DNA from: Amycolatopsis australiensis
GTDB lineage: Bacteria > Actinomycetota > Actinomycetes > Mycobacteriales > Pseudonocardiaceae
DNA length: 64,000 nt
Assembly (NCBI RefSeq): GCF_900119165.1
Contig: NZ_FPJG01000006.1
Span: 5,580,001-5,644,000 of the forward strand
Direction: 5' to 3'
The notes beneath the pieces were generated by a model, which was given only the letters and a program-made list of their open reading frames with translations, was not told the DNA's origin and made no database searches. Below are positions 8,313 through 16,207 of the stretch, piece by piece. Numbering within the stretch: the stretch's first letter is position 1; each line of letters begins with the position of its first letter. The translations under genes and the position numbers were made by a program.

Positions 8313-8361
8313 TTGACACGGCGGCACCGCGGTGCGCATGCTCTGGGAGAGCGCTCTCCCA
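8313..8361 (+). promoter_or_regulatory. Promoter and LacI-type operator of the DUF1996 operon
   Basis: TTGACA at 8313-8318 and CATGCT at 8337-8342 (18-bp spacer) form a sigma-70-type promoter. Immediately downstream, TGGGAGAGCGCTCTCCCA (8344-8361) is a perfect 18-bp palindrome covering the start site. It resembles CebR/CelR boxes (TGGGAGCGCTCCCA) with two extra base pairs in the centre. Confidence 0.75.
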
Positions 8362-8389
8362 TCCTTGGCACCCTCACCGTGGAGGACCA

Positions 8390-9322
8390 TTGGCAACGAA
8401 AGCCGCGCTCCTCGCCTGCACCGCCGCCACCGTGCTGGCAGGCGCCTTCCTGACCGCGGCCACCTGGTCGCCCGCCGGGGCCGACGACCTGGTGACCCAC
8501 CACGAGTTCCAGGTCAACTGCTCCCCCAGCCACCACCGGCCGGACGACCCGATCGTCTTCCCGGGCCTGCCCGGCGCGTCGCACGACCACACGTTCCTCG
8601 GCAACAAGACCACCGACGCGACGACCACGCTGCAGTCGCTGCAGGCCGCGGGCGTCGGCAACACGACGTGCCTGGCGCCGGACGACCTGTCCGCGTACTG
8701 GTTCCCGACGGTCTACAACGGGAACCAGGTGGTGCTGCCGAACTTCGCGCAGGTCGTGTACTACAAGTCCGGCATCCTCGACTACACGAAGGTCGTGCCG
8801 TTCCCGCCCGGCCTGCGGTACGTCGCCGGGAGCGTCACGGCGACGCAGGACGAGTTCCAGCACGCGCCCGGCGCGATCGAGGGCTGGGAATGCGGCGACA
8901 GCTTCCACAACTGGGACATCCCGGTGCACTGCGCCGACGGCAGCCAGCTCAACATCCGCTACCAGGCGCCGAGCTGCTGGGACGGCGTCCACCTCGACTC
9001 GGCCGACCACAAGAGCCACATGGCGTACCCGGACCGGGCGACGCTCGTCTGCCCGGCCGACCACCCGGTGCCGGTGCCGATGCTCGAGTTCAAGATGGCG
9101 TTCCCGGTCAGCGGCGACATGTCCGGCGTGCACCTGGCCAGCGGGCGCGGGTATTCGTGGCACTACGACTTCTTCAACGCGTGGGACCCGGAGACCCTGG
9201 CGGCGCTGGTGACGCACTGCATCAACGGCGGCCTGCAGTGCGACCCGCGCGGCTTCGACCTGTACAAGCCGGACCGCGGCGGCGTGCTCGGCCCGAACTA
9301 CCGGCTGCCCGGCCGTCCGTGA
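8390..9322 (+). CDS. Secreted DUF1996 protein
   Basis: A 310-residue exported protein. After a signal peptide (about residues 1-31) comes the DUF1996 domain, recognised by FQVNCSPSHHRPDDPIVFPG, SHDHTFLGN, SAYWFPT and later GWECGDSF, SCWDGVHLDS and HKSHMAYP. Conserved His, Cys and Asp residues suggest metal or glycan binding, but the biochemical role of DUF1996 is not established. TTG 8390 is the only start placed behind GGAGGA. The gene is under a strong LacI-type operator shared with a divergent glycosidase, so it probably works in extracellular polysaccharide use. The stop overlaps the start of the next gene (GTGA). Confidence 0.85.
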   Translation: MATKAALLACTAATVLAGAFLTAATWSPAGADDLVTHHEFQVNCSPSHHRPDDPIVFPGLPGASHDHTFLGNKTTDATTTLQSLQAAGVGNTTCLAPDDLSAYWFPTVYNGNQVVLPNFAQVVYYKSGILDYTKVVPFPPGLRYVAGSVTATQDEFQHAPGAIEGWECGDSFHNWDIPVHCADGSQLNIRYQAPSCWDGVHLDSADHKSHMAYPDRATLVCPADHPVPVPMLEFKMAFPVSGDMSGVHLASGRGYSWHYDFFNAWDPETLAALVTHCINGGLQCDPRGFDLYKPDRGGVLGPNYRLPGRP

Positions 9323-9846
9323 GACGGCTGTTCCTCGGGGCGGTGGTGGCGCTGACCATGGGCGGATGCGCCACCACCGTCCCCGCGCCCGGTCCCGCGT
9401 CGTCGTTCGACCCGACCGACATCGCCTGGCTGCAGCTGGTCGTGCCGATGACGGAGAACGCGCTGGCGGCGGCCCGCCTGGCACCGGACCACGCCGCGAG
9501 CGCGTCGGTGCGTGCCGCCGCGGGTTCGATCGTTGCGCCTTCGGAGCGGCTGCTCGTCCGGCTGAAGGCGGCCCGCGACCGGGCCGGGCTCCCGGCGACC
9601 GAGGTCCACAGTGGACACCGAATGCCGGGCATGGTGACGCCGGCCGACCTGGTGGCGTTGCGGACCGGCGACGGCCCGGAGTTCGACCGGCGGCTCGTGG
9701 CGCTGCTGCGGGCCCACGCGGCGCAGCTGGTGGTGCTGGCCGGCGGCGAGCAGACCTCCGGCGCCGACGCGGAAACCCGCGGACTGGCCCGGGAAGCCGC
9801 GGCCGAAGCCACCCGCCAGCAGCAAGCACTGGCGACCGCCGCCTGA
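9319..9846 (+). CDS. DUF305-like lipoprotein with degenerate metal motif
   Basis: A 175-residue protein with a lipobox (LTMGGC) near residue 16, so probably a surface lipoprotein. The DUF305 fold is visible in DIAWLQLVVPMTENALAAARL and MPGMVTPADLVALRTGDGPEFDRRLVALLRAHAAQLV. Normal DUF305 proteins carry HH pairs in both helices (MxxHHxxA) that probably bind copper or other metals. Here the first is replaced by MTEN and the second by RAHAAQ. Translation is coupled to the DUF1996 gene through a GTGA overlap, which points to a joint envelope function. Confidence 0.75.
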   Translation: MRRLFLGAVVALTMGGCATTVPAPGPASSFDPTDIAWLQLVVPMTENALAAARLAPDHAASASVRAAAGSIVAPSERLLVRLKAARDRAGLPATEVHSGHRMPGMVTPADLVALRTGDGPEFDRRLVALLRAHAAQLVVLAGGEQTSGADAETRGLAREAAAEATRQQQALATAA

Positions 9847-9855
9847 CCCGGAAAG

Positions 9856-9906
9856 CCGTGAATGCCCCAGCCGAGGACCAAGTGTCCGCGGCTGGGGCAT
9901 TCACGG
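9856..9906. terminator. Bidirectional terminator hairpin
   Basis: Perfect 18-bp inverted repeat: CCGTGAATGCCCCAGCCG at 9856-9873 and its complement at 9889-9906, with a 15-nt loop. It lies between the convergent DUF305 and GH31 genes and has no U tract, as is common in actinomycetes. Confidence 0.85.
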
Positions 9907-9921
9907 TGTTTCAGCGCGGGA

Positions 9922-12900
9922 TCAGTAGGTCACCGTCACCGGGCCCCGCCCGCCGTGGGTGGTCACCGTCAGGGTGTGCGTCGTGGCGTCCCACTGCCAC
10001 GCACCCGACGGCGCCCAGCCGTTGCCGATCCGCACGCCCCGCGGCGCCGACGTCACGCCCAGGAACTTGACCGTCCACTCGCGCGCGGTCACCTGGTCCC
10101 GGAAGCCGCCCTGCGCGGGCGCCACCGTCACGGTGTGCGCGCCGGGCCGCTCGGAGTAGGTGATCCGCGTGGCCGAGCTGTGGGCGGCGGACTTGCCGTC
10201 GTCTTCGTACAGGCTGAACGCGCCGGACGCGCCCGGCGCGACCGTCACCGTCGCCCGGTTCAGCGGGTTCTGGACGTCGTTGGCGACGTCCGCCGTCCGC
10301 GTCACCGTGATGCCGCCCGCACGGACGAACACCGGCATGCCGGACAGGTCGGTCGTGACCTGCTGCGTGGTCCCGCCCGCGTAGGTCTTGCCGGTGAAGT
10401 AGTCCGTCCACTGGCCCGGCGGGAACCAGACCGACGTGGTCGCCGACGTCCCCGGCGACGTCACCGGCGCCACCAGCAGGTCCGGCCCGTAGAAGTACTC
10501 GCTGTTCGCCGCGGCGTAGGCGGCGGGCTCGTCCGGGTACTCGACGTACGTCGGACGCACCACCGGGACACCGGTCGTCGCGGCCTGCTGCGCCAGCGTG
10601 TAGGTGTAGGGCACGAGGTTTTCCCGCAGGTTCAGGAACTTCGTCGCCGACGCCTTCGCCGCGTCGCCGTACTGCCACGGCAGCCGGTCGCTGTGGTTGC
10701 TGTGCAGCCGGTCGATCGGCTGGAACGCGCCGAGCTGGACCCACCGCGCGTACAGATCGTCCGGCAGCTTGAACGTCTGGCGCTGCTGGCCGCCCGAAGT
10801 GTAGGTCTCGCTGCCGCGCAGGCCGGTCGTGTCGTTGTGGCCGCCGATGTCGTGGCTGATCGGCGACAGGCCCGTCGCGGCCGACTCGGCCGGCGTGATC
10901 CCGACCTCCATCCGCAGCGTGCCCCACGTCGACGACGTGTCGCCGGTGAAGTGGACCGAGCTGCGCTTGTCGGCCCACGGCCCGGTCGACAGGCCGACCG
11001 GACCGCCGTACCCGCCGGCCTGCAGCGAGCCGTACGCCCGCGACGTCACGAAGCCGCGCTCGATCGCCGGCGCGGACAGGTCCGCGTACTTCTGGTTGAT
11101 CCACGAGTCCGGGGTCACGCCCGGCAGGCTCGACTTCGAGCCGTCACAGCACCAGTCCAGCCACCAGAAGTCGTTGCCCTGGCTCATCATCTCGCCGTGC
11201 AGCTCCAGGTACGCCTTGAGCTGATCGGGGTCACCCCAGTCGAAGACGTAGCAGTCGTCGCCGCAGGTCCTGGCCAGCTTGCCCTTCGCGGTCGCCTGCG
11301 CGCGGGCGAACTGCGGGTCCGAGCCCATGATGCTCGGGTGGATGTTCAGGGTGTTGTGCAGGCCCTGGGAGTGCGACCAGGCGAAGAACCCGGCCGGGTC
11401 GGGGAACTTCGACTTGTCGAACTGCCAGCCGTTCCACGTGTCCGGCGCCTTGAAGTCGGTGTCGGTCACCAGGACGTCCAGCGGCACGCCTTCGCTGCGG
11501 AACCGCGGCAGGATCGTGTCGCGGTAGTCGGCCGCGGTGCGGTCGATGTACTCGGAGTACCAGACGCCGTAGGCCCAGCGCGGCAGCAGCTCCGACGGCC
11601 CGGTCAGGGTCGCCAGGTCGCGCAGGCCCGCCTTGTAGTCGTGGCCGAAGGCGAAGACGTAGCCGTCCTGGTAGACGTCACCGCCGTGCGAAGGCCGCTG
11701 CGTCACCGCCTCGGTCCGCGTGTCGTAGAGGGCCGAGGGGGTGTCGTCGAGCAGGTACCAGCCGTCGGAGTGCAGCAGCCCTTCGGTGAGCGACGGTGTG
11801 CCGTTGTCGCCGTTGACGCCGTCGAGGCCGCGCCGGTACCCGCCGAGCGTCAGGTGCGGCTGCGGGGCGGCGGCCCCGGGCCGGGTGACCGCGAGCGTGT
11901 CGAGGTTGACGTGGCAGCTGACGTCGTCGGGGCAGCCGAGGACGACGTCGTTCGTGCCGGTCCGCAGGTCGACCGGGACCGACGTGGTCCGCCAGCTGTC
12001 CCAGCCGTCGGTGGCGGGGAGGCTGAGCGTGCGGGTCACGCCGTTCGCGGCGACGGTCGCGGTCCGCGTCTCGTGGCGGCCGTCGCCGCCGGTGCCGTTG
12101 GCGTAGCGGACATCGAGCTGGTACGTGCCGGCGGCGGGGACGTCGACGACCCGGTGGGTCAGCGACGAGCCGCGGTTGAGCTCGGCGACGAACCCGCGTC
12201 CGGCGTACCCGCCGTGGTCGGTGGCGACCACGGCCGTGCCGGTCCGGAGGCCGGCTTCCGCCTCGCAGCTGACGTCGAGGGCGCAGCCGGTGAACGCACG
12301 TGCCGACGCGGGCGGGAAGGCCGCGCCGGGCGTCAGCACCGCGAGGGCGTCGACGTTGACGTTGCCGGAGTCGGTGGCGGTCCGGATCAGGCGGACGCTG
12401 TGCCGTCCGGCGCCGAGGGTGACCGGAACCGAGGCGAGGGCCCAGCTGTTCCAGTCGGCCGTCACGGGAAGCGTGAGCTTCTGCGGCGCCCCGCCATCGA
12501 CGGAGACGCTCAGCGTGCGGGTGACGTGCTGGCCGTCGCCGCCCTGGCCGTTGGCGTACCGGGCGGTCAGGGTGTAGGTGCCGGCCGAGGCGGCGAGGAC
12601 GTCGGCGGTGGCCGAGGTGCCGGCGCTTTCGAATCCGGCGAGGAAGCCTTCGCCGGTGTAGCCGCTGTGGTCGGTGGCGACGCCGAGCCCGTCGGCGGTG
12701 AGGTCTTCGGCCTCGCAGAGCGCGCCGACCGCGCAGGTCAGGTGGTGCCACGGCGCCGCGGTCACCGGCGCGGCGCCGGCGCTGGTGGTGATCCGGAGGT
12801 TGCCGGCGTCGAACGGCCCGGAGCCGAGCTTGTAGGTGAGGGTCGTCGCGCTGGTGCGGATGGTCAGGACGCCGTTCGCGGTCGTCGAGGTGTACGGCGT

Positions 12901-13128
12901 CGGGGTGAACGACCCGCGCCCGACGGCGTTGAAGGTGGCGGCGTCGGTGAACCGGCCGTCACCGGCGTACTCGGTGCGGATCAGGGTCGGGGAGAGGACT
13001 TGGAAGCGCGCGTTGCCGGCGGTGACGGTCTGGCGCACCGGCCCGGCACCGGCCGGAGCGGCGACGGTGACCACCGCCGCGGCGACGGCCAGCGCGCACG
13101 TCAAGGGGAGGATCGTTCTCGGCCGCAC
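9922..13128 (-). CDS. Secreted GH31 glycosidase with two CBM35-like inserts
   Basis: Exported 1,068-residue alpha-glycosidase-type enzyme. A signal peptide (about 1-28) precedes the N-terminal beta domain. Two consecutive CBM35/CBM6-like modules follow (about 140-270 and 280-410; each has CEAE..., GYxGxGFxA, YxLxxRYANGxGGDGxHxTRT and a W-S-W motif). The GH31 barrel contains WWLDWCCDG (nucleophile Asp658) and FTGDTSSTW (acid/base Asp730), and C-terminal beta domains end the chain. GTG 13128 follows GGAG. Insertion of CBMs before the barrel is unusual for GH31. The operator in front differs from that of the neighbouring glycosidase. Linkage specificity is not deducible. Confidence 0.9.
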   Translation of the reverse strand: MRPRTILPLTCALAVAAAVVTVAAPAGAGPVRQTVTAGNARFQVLSPTLIRTEYAGDGRFTDAATFNAVGRGSFTPTPYTSTTANGVLTIRTSATTLTYKLGSGPFDAGNLRITTSAGAAPVTAAPWHHLTCAVGALCEAEDLTADGLGVATDHSGYTGEGFLAGFESAGTSATADVLAASAGTYTLTARYANGQGGDGQHVTRTLSVSVDGGAPQKLTLPVTADWNSWALASVPVTLGAGRHSVRLIRTATDSGNVNVDALAVLTPGAAFPPASARAFTGCALDVSCEAEAGLRTGTAVVATDHGGYAGRGFVAELNRGSSLTHRVVDVPAAGTYQLDVRYANGTGGDGRHETRTATVAANGVTRTLSLPATDGWDSWRTTSVPVDLRTGTNDVVLGCPDDVSCHVNLDTLAVTRPGAAAPQPHLTLGGYRRGLDGVNGDNGTPSLTEGLLHSDGWYLLDDTPSALYDTRTEAVTQRPSHGGDVYQDGYVFAFGHDYKAGLRDLATLTGPSELLPRWAYGVWYSEYIDRTAADYRDTILPRFRSEGVPLDVLVTDTDFKAPDTWNGWQFDKSKFPDPAGFFAWSHSQGLHNTLNIHPSIMGSDPQFARAQATAKGKLARTCGDDCYVFDWGDPDQLKAYLELHGEMMSQGNDFWWLDWCCDGSKSSLPGVTPDSWINQKYADLSAPAIERGFVTSRAYGSLQAGGYGGPVGLSTGPWADKRSSVHFTGDTSSTWGTLRMEVGITPAESAATGLSPISHDIGGHNDTTGLRGSETYTSGGQQRQTFKLPDDLYARWVQLGAFQPIDRLHSNHSDRLPWQYGDAAKASATKFLNLRENLVPYTYTLAQQAATTGVPVVRPTYVEYPDEPAAYAAANSEYFYGPDLLVAPVTSPGTSATTSVWFPPGQWTDYFTGKTYAGGTTQQVTTDLSGMPVFVRAGGITVTRTADVANDVQNPLNRATVTVAPGASGAFSLYEDDGKSAAHSSATRITYSERPGAHTVTVAPAQGGFRDQVTAREWTVKFLGVTSAPRGVRIGNGWAPSGAWQWDATTHTLTVTTHGGRGPVTVTY

Positions 13129-13163
13129 GGGCGGAACTCCGTTCCGGGTGGGGACCCAGCCAG

Positions 13164-13181
13164 TTTTACAACGTTGGAAAA
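13164..13181 (-). promoter_or_regulatory. LacI-type operator upstream of GH31
   Basis: TTTTACAACGTTGGAAAA is an 18-bp palindrome apart from one mismatched pair, centred on CG as in LacI-family operators. It lies 36 bp before the GH31 start and is unlike the GAGAGCGCTCTC sites nearby, so a different LacI protein, possibly encoded elsewhere, probably acts here. Confidence 0.65.
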
Positions 13182-13380
13182 GCCGGTTCGATCTGAGCAC
13201 AGGAGCCGGGCCGATGTCCATACCGCTGAGCGGAACTGTCCGGACAGGCCAGGCGCTTTGCCCGCGCGGCCATGGGAGTGGTGATGCGGGCCGGGCGCAC
13301 CGGCGCGGGCGCACGCCACGGCTCGAGACCCGCCGAGCGGCGGCGCAGCGCCTCGGCCGCCGGGCCACCGGGCCGCCCTC

Positions 13381-13541
13381 AGCCAAGCCGCGGGTCACTG
13401 CCCCGGCCCGCGAGCCAAGCCGCGGCTCACCACCCCAACTCGCGGCCACCACCCGCGGCCCGCAAGCCAACCCGCGCCTCACCGCCCCGGCTCGCAGTCA
13501 CCACCCGCAGCCCTGCCGCGCCTCACCACCCCGGCCCGCGG
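13381..13541. repeat. Degenerate direct repeats resembling the 3' end of the LacI gene
   Basis: Four copies of a 31-32 bp unit, roughly AGCCAAGCCGCGGCTCACC followed by a C-rich end, begin at 13381, 13413, 13465 and about 13511. The true LacI 3' end at 13567 reads AGCCGAGTCGCGGATCACCA, matching the 13413 copy at 19 of its first 24 positions. They look like decayed duplications of the gene terminus. Confidence 0.55.
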
Positions 13542-13563
13542 CCGCACTCCTCACCCGCGGCCC

Positions 13564-14607
13564 TCAAGCCGAGTCGCGGATCACCAGCTCCGGGTCGAAG
13601 ATCACCGACTCCGCTCGCCGCCCCGGGTCGGTCATGCGGTCCAGCACCATCCGGGCCATGGCCGCGCCCATCTCCTCCACCGGCTGGCGGACCGTCGTCA
13701 GCCTCGGGCGGCAGCTCAGTGCCACGCGGCTGTCGTCGAAGCCGATCACCGCCACGTCCTCCGGGACCCGGCGGCCCGCTTCGCGCAGGATCGTCAGTGC
13801 GCCGTACGCCATCAGGTCGTTCGCCACGAACAGCCCGTCCAGCCCCGGCTCCTCCGCCAGCAGCCGCTCCATCGCCCGCTCGCCGCCGTGCTCGGTGAAG
13901 TCGCCCTCCGCCACCGCCACGTACGCGTGGCCGTGGCGGGCCATCGCGTCGCGGAAGCCGGCCAGCCGGTCTTGGCCCGCCGGGGTGCCCGCCGGGCCCG
14001 CGATCGTCGCCACCCGGTGGCACCCGCGCGCCACCAGCCGGTCTGCCGCCAGCCGGGCGCCGTCCTGGTGCGCCACGTCGACGTAGCACACCGGCGCCGG
14101 GCGGGCCGGGCGCGCGAACAACGCCGTCGGGACACCCGCGTCGGTCAGCATCCGCGGCAGCGGGTCCTCCGCCGGGTGCAGCGAGATCAGCAGCACGCCG
14201 CTCACCTGCTCCTGCCGCAGCTTCGGCACGAGCTTCTCGCGCTCTTCGTCGCTGTCGACGAGCATCAGCAGCGGGTGCAGGCCCCGCGGGCGCAGGTGCG
14301 CGACGACGCCTTCGACCACCCGCCCGAAGAAGGGGTCGCCGAACACTCCGCCGGTGAACGCTTCGATGTGCCGTTCCGGCTCCGACACCACCAGCGCCAC
14401 GCCGCCCGTCCGGCGCGTGACCAGGGAACGGGCCGCCCGGTTCGGCACGTACCCGGTCGCGGCGATGGCCCGCTCGACCGTCTCGCGCAGCTTCGGATCG
14501 ACGTTGCGCACACTGTTGACCACGCGGGACACCGTGGCCCGCGAGACGCCGGCGACCCGCGCGACGTCCTCCAGTGTCGGCGGCGCCGGGGGCGGATGCG
14601 TCGTCAC
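13564..14607 (-). CDS. LacI-family regulator of the glycosidase cluster
   Basis: Repressor of 347 residues. The N-terminal headpiece TLEDVARVAGVSRATVSRVVN (about 11-31) and the hinge helix near residues 55-65 (NRAARSLVT) are typical LacI. The rest is a periplasmic-binding-protein-like sugar domain. GTG 14607 follows AAAGGA. Its upstream region carries TGTGAGAGCGCTCTCCCA, 17/18 identical to the operator of the DUF1996 operon and close to that of the CBM32 glycosidase. The simplest reading is that this protein regulates all three, with a glycan-derived sugar as inducer. The inducer is unknown. Confidence 0.88.
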   Translation of the reverse strand: MTTHPPPAPPTLEDVARVAGVSRATVSRVVNSVRNVDPKLRETVERAIAATGYVPNRAARSLVTRRTGGVALVVSEPERHIEAFTGGVFGDPFFGRVVEGVVAHLRPRGLHPLLMLVDSDEEREKLVPKLRQEQVSGVLLISLHPAEDPLPRMLTDAGVPTALFARPARPAPVCYVDVAHQDGARLAADRLVARGCHRVATIAGPAGTPAGQDRLAGFRDAMARHGHAYVAVAEGDFTEHGGERAMERLLAEEPGLDGLFVANDLMAYGALTILREAGRRVPEDVAVIGFDDSRVALSCRPRLTTVRQPVEEMGAAMARMVLDRMTDPGRRAESVIFDPELVIRDSA

Positions 14608-14625
14608 CCGTCCTTTGTAGCACGC

Positions 14626-14643
14626 TGTGAGAGCGCTCTCCCA
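14626..14643 (-). promoter_or_regulatory. Autoregulatory LacI-type operator
   Basis: TGTGAGAGCGCTCTCCCA lies 18 bp upstream of the LacI start and contains the perfect 12-bp palindrome GAGAGCGCTCTC (14629-14640). It differs at one position from the operator at 8344-8361. Confidence 0.75.
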
Positions 14644-14653
14644 GCACCGGGCG

Positions 14654-14667
14654 ATGACAAAAGTCAT
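14654..14667 (+). promoter_or_regulatory. Dyad ATGAC-AAAA-GTCAT, candidate response-regulator site
   Basis: A 5-4-5 inverted repeat lies 60 bp before the membrane-protein gene that opens the two-component operon. Dyads of this form with an A/T centre are typical of NarL/DesR-type response regulators. Binding by the local regulator is inferred from position. Confidence 0.5.
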
Positions 14668-14727
14668 GCCAGGCCGCTGAGCGACGGCACTGCCGCGACA
14701 ACCCCGCTCCCGGCGAGCATTTTCGCC

Positions 14728-15114
14728 ATGGACACCACCACCCGAAGCGGCGCCTTCCGGCCCGTGCTGCTGCTCACCGGCGCCTACGCGGCGCTGTCCG
14801 TGCTCACGCTCGTCGTGATCATCCTGTTCCGGAACGACCCGGCGATGGTGACCGACGCGGTCTGGGTGCGGGCCACCCTGGTCGTCGCCAGCTCGCTGCT
14901 GACGTTCGCCTTCGCCCGCAGCGCGGCCCGCGGATCGCGGAAAGGCCTGCTGCGGCTGCGGATCGTCGCCGCGGTGATGCTCGTGGCGATCGTCGTGATC
15001 GTCGCCTTGCCCGGGTTGTTCCCGCTGTGGCTGCGGATCGAGCAGGCCGGCTGCGGGCTGCTGCTGCTCGCCGTCACCGTGCTGGTCAACGGCCGGCGGC
15101 CGCGGGCGCGGTAA
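14728..15114 (+). CDS. Small membrane protein, four predicted helices
   Basis: A 128-residue protein with hydrophobic segments near residues 12-33, 45-65, 75-97 and 100-120 and short basic loops. No family was recognised. ATG 14728 is the start in line with the first helix. It directly precedes a sensor kinase (11 bp to its likely ATG) and probably belongs to that operon as an accessory membrane component or as a target. Upstream is a dyad that may bind the response regulator. Confidence 0.7.
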   Translation: MDTTTRSGAFRPVLLLTGAYAALSVLTLVVIILFRNDPAMVTDAVWVRATLVVASSLLTFAFARSAARGSRKGLLRLRIVAAVMLVAIVVIVALPGLFPLWLRIEQAGCGLLLLAVTVLVNGRRPRAR

Positions 15115-15124
15115 CGTGCCGGTG

Positions 15125-16207
15125 ATGGACAGTCCGACGCCGGTCCCCGACGTGCAGCGCTGGGTGCGCGGCCGGCGGCGGATGGTGCTCGACGCGGGCA
15201 TGCTCGTCTACCCGGCCCTGACCCTGGCCGAGGTGCTGCGGCAGCGGTCCGGGGCCGCCGCGGTGGCCGGGTGCGTGATCGTCGCCGCCTTCGCCGCCGG
15301 TTACCTCCTCGCGGCGCGGGCGGCGGCGCGGCGGGCCACGCGCCGGTTCTGGCTGCTCGTCGGCGGATGCGCCGTGTTGTCCGCCGCCGCGCTCCCCTTC
15401 GCCCACGCCGACGCGTTCTTCCTCGCCGCCGTCGTCCTGTCCCTGGCCGCCCCGCGGCTCCGCCGCCTCGCCATCCCGCTGGTCGCCGTCTCGGCGGCCG
15501 CCGCGGTGGTGCTGCCGTGGCCGCTCTGGGGCGACGAGCCCGGCTGGACGCAGGCGGTCGCGCTCCTGTTCACCGTGCTGATGATCTCCGCGTTCGCCGA
15601 GGCGTTCCGGGCCAACGCCGCGCTCGTCGAGGCCCGCACCGAGGTCGCGCGGCTCGCCTCCGAGGCCGAGCGCACCCGGATCGCGCGGGACCTGCACGAC
15701 CTGCTCGGCCACTCGCTCACCGCGATCACCGTCAAGAGCAGCCTCGCCCAGCGGCTCGTGACCGCCGACGGCGCCCGCGCGGGCGAAGAGATGGCCGCCG
15801 TCGAGACCCTCGCCCGCCAGGCGCTGACGGACGTGCGCGCGGCGGTTTCGGGCTACCGCGAGGTGACGCTCGCGGGCGAGCTGGCCCGCGGCCGCGAGCT
15901 GCTGCGTGCCTGCGGGGTCGTCGCCGACCTGCCCACCGCGACCGACGTCGTCGGCCCGGACCACCAGGAGCTGTTCGGCTGGGTGGTGCGCGAAGGCCTG
16001 ACGAACGTGGCCCGGCACGCCCGCGCGACCCGGTGTGCGGTCACTGTTTCCGCGTCCGCTGTGGAGGTGGTCGACGACGGCGTGGGCGGCTCGCCCGGCG
16101 AGGGATCCGGGCTGGCCGGGCTGCGCGAGCGCGTGAAAACCGCGGGCGGGCAGCTCCGGGCCGGGCCGGTGCGGCCCCGCGGCTGGCGGTTGCGGGTGAC
16201 GGTATGA
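15125..16207 (+). CDS. DesK-type sensor histidine kinase
   Basis: A 360-residue membrane kinase. Five or six hydrophobic segments fill residues 20-160. The HisKA_3 motif RIARDLHDLLGHSLTAI follows (phospho-acceptor His191), then a HATPase domain with VREGLTNVARHARAT (N box) and VVDDGVGGSPGEGSGLAGLRER (G boxes). ATG 15125 is chosen because TAACGT sits 7 nt upstream, a leaderless configuration; GTG 15116 would add three residues. The stop overlaps the regulator start by four bases (ATGA). The stimulus is unknown; relatives sense membrane state or cell-wall stress. Confidence 0.9.
   Translation: MDSPTPVPDVQRWVRGRRRMVLDAGMLVYPALTLAEVLRQRSGAAAVAGCVIVAAFAAGYLLAARAAARRATRRFWLLVGGCAVLSAAALPFAHADAFFLAAVVLSLAAPRLRRLAIPLVAVSAAAAVVLPWPLWGDEPGWTQAVALLFTVLMISAFAEAFRANAALVEARTEVARLASEAERTRIARDLHDLLGHSLTAITVKSSLAQRLVTADGARAGEEMAAVETLARQALTDVRAAVSGYREVTLAGELARGRELLRACGVVADLPTATDVVGPDHQELFGWVVREGLTNVARHARATRCAVTVSASAVEVVDDGVGGSPGEGSGLAGLRERVKTAGGQLRAGPVRPRGWRLRVTV

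Larger units (their letters stand above)
13129..13563. other. Intergenic region between GH31 and LacI genes
   Basis: This 435-bp gap holds the GH31 promoter and operator near 13164-13181, then a GC-rich stretch ending in degenerate direct repeats (13381-13541) that abut the 3' end of the LacI gene. I see no convincing coding sequence in it. Confidence 0.6.
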
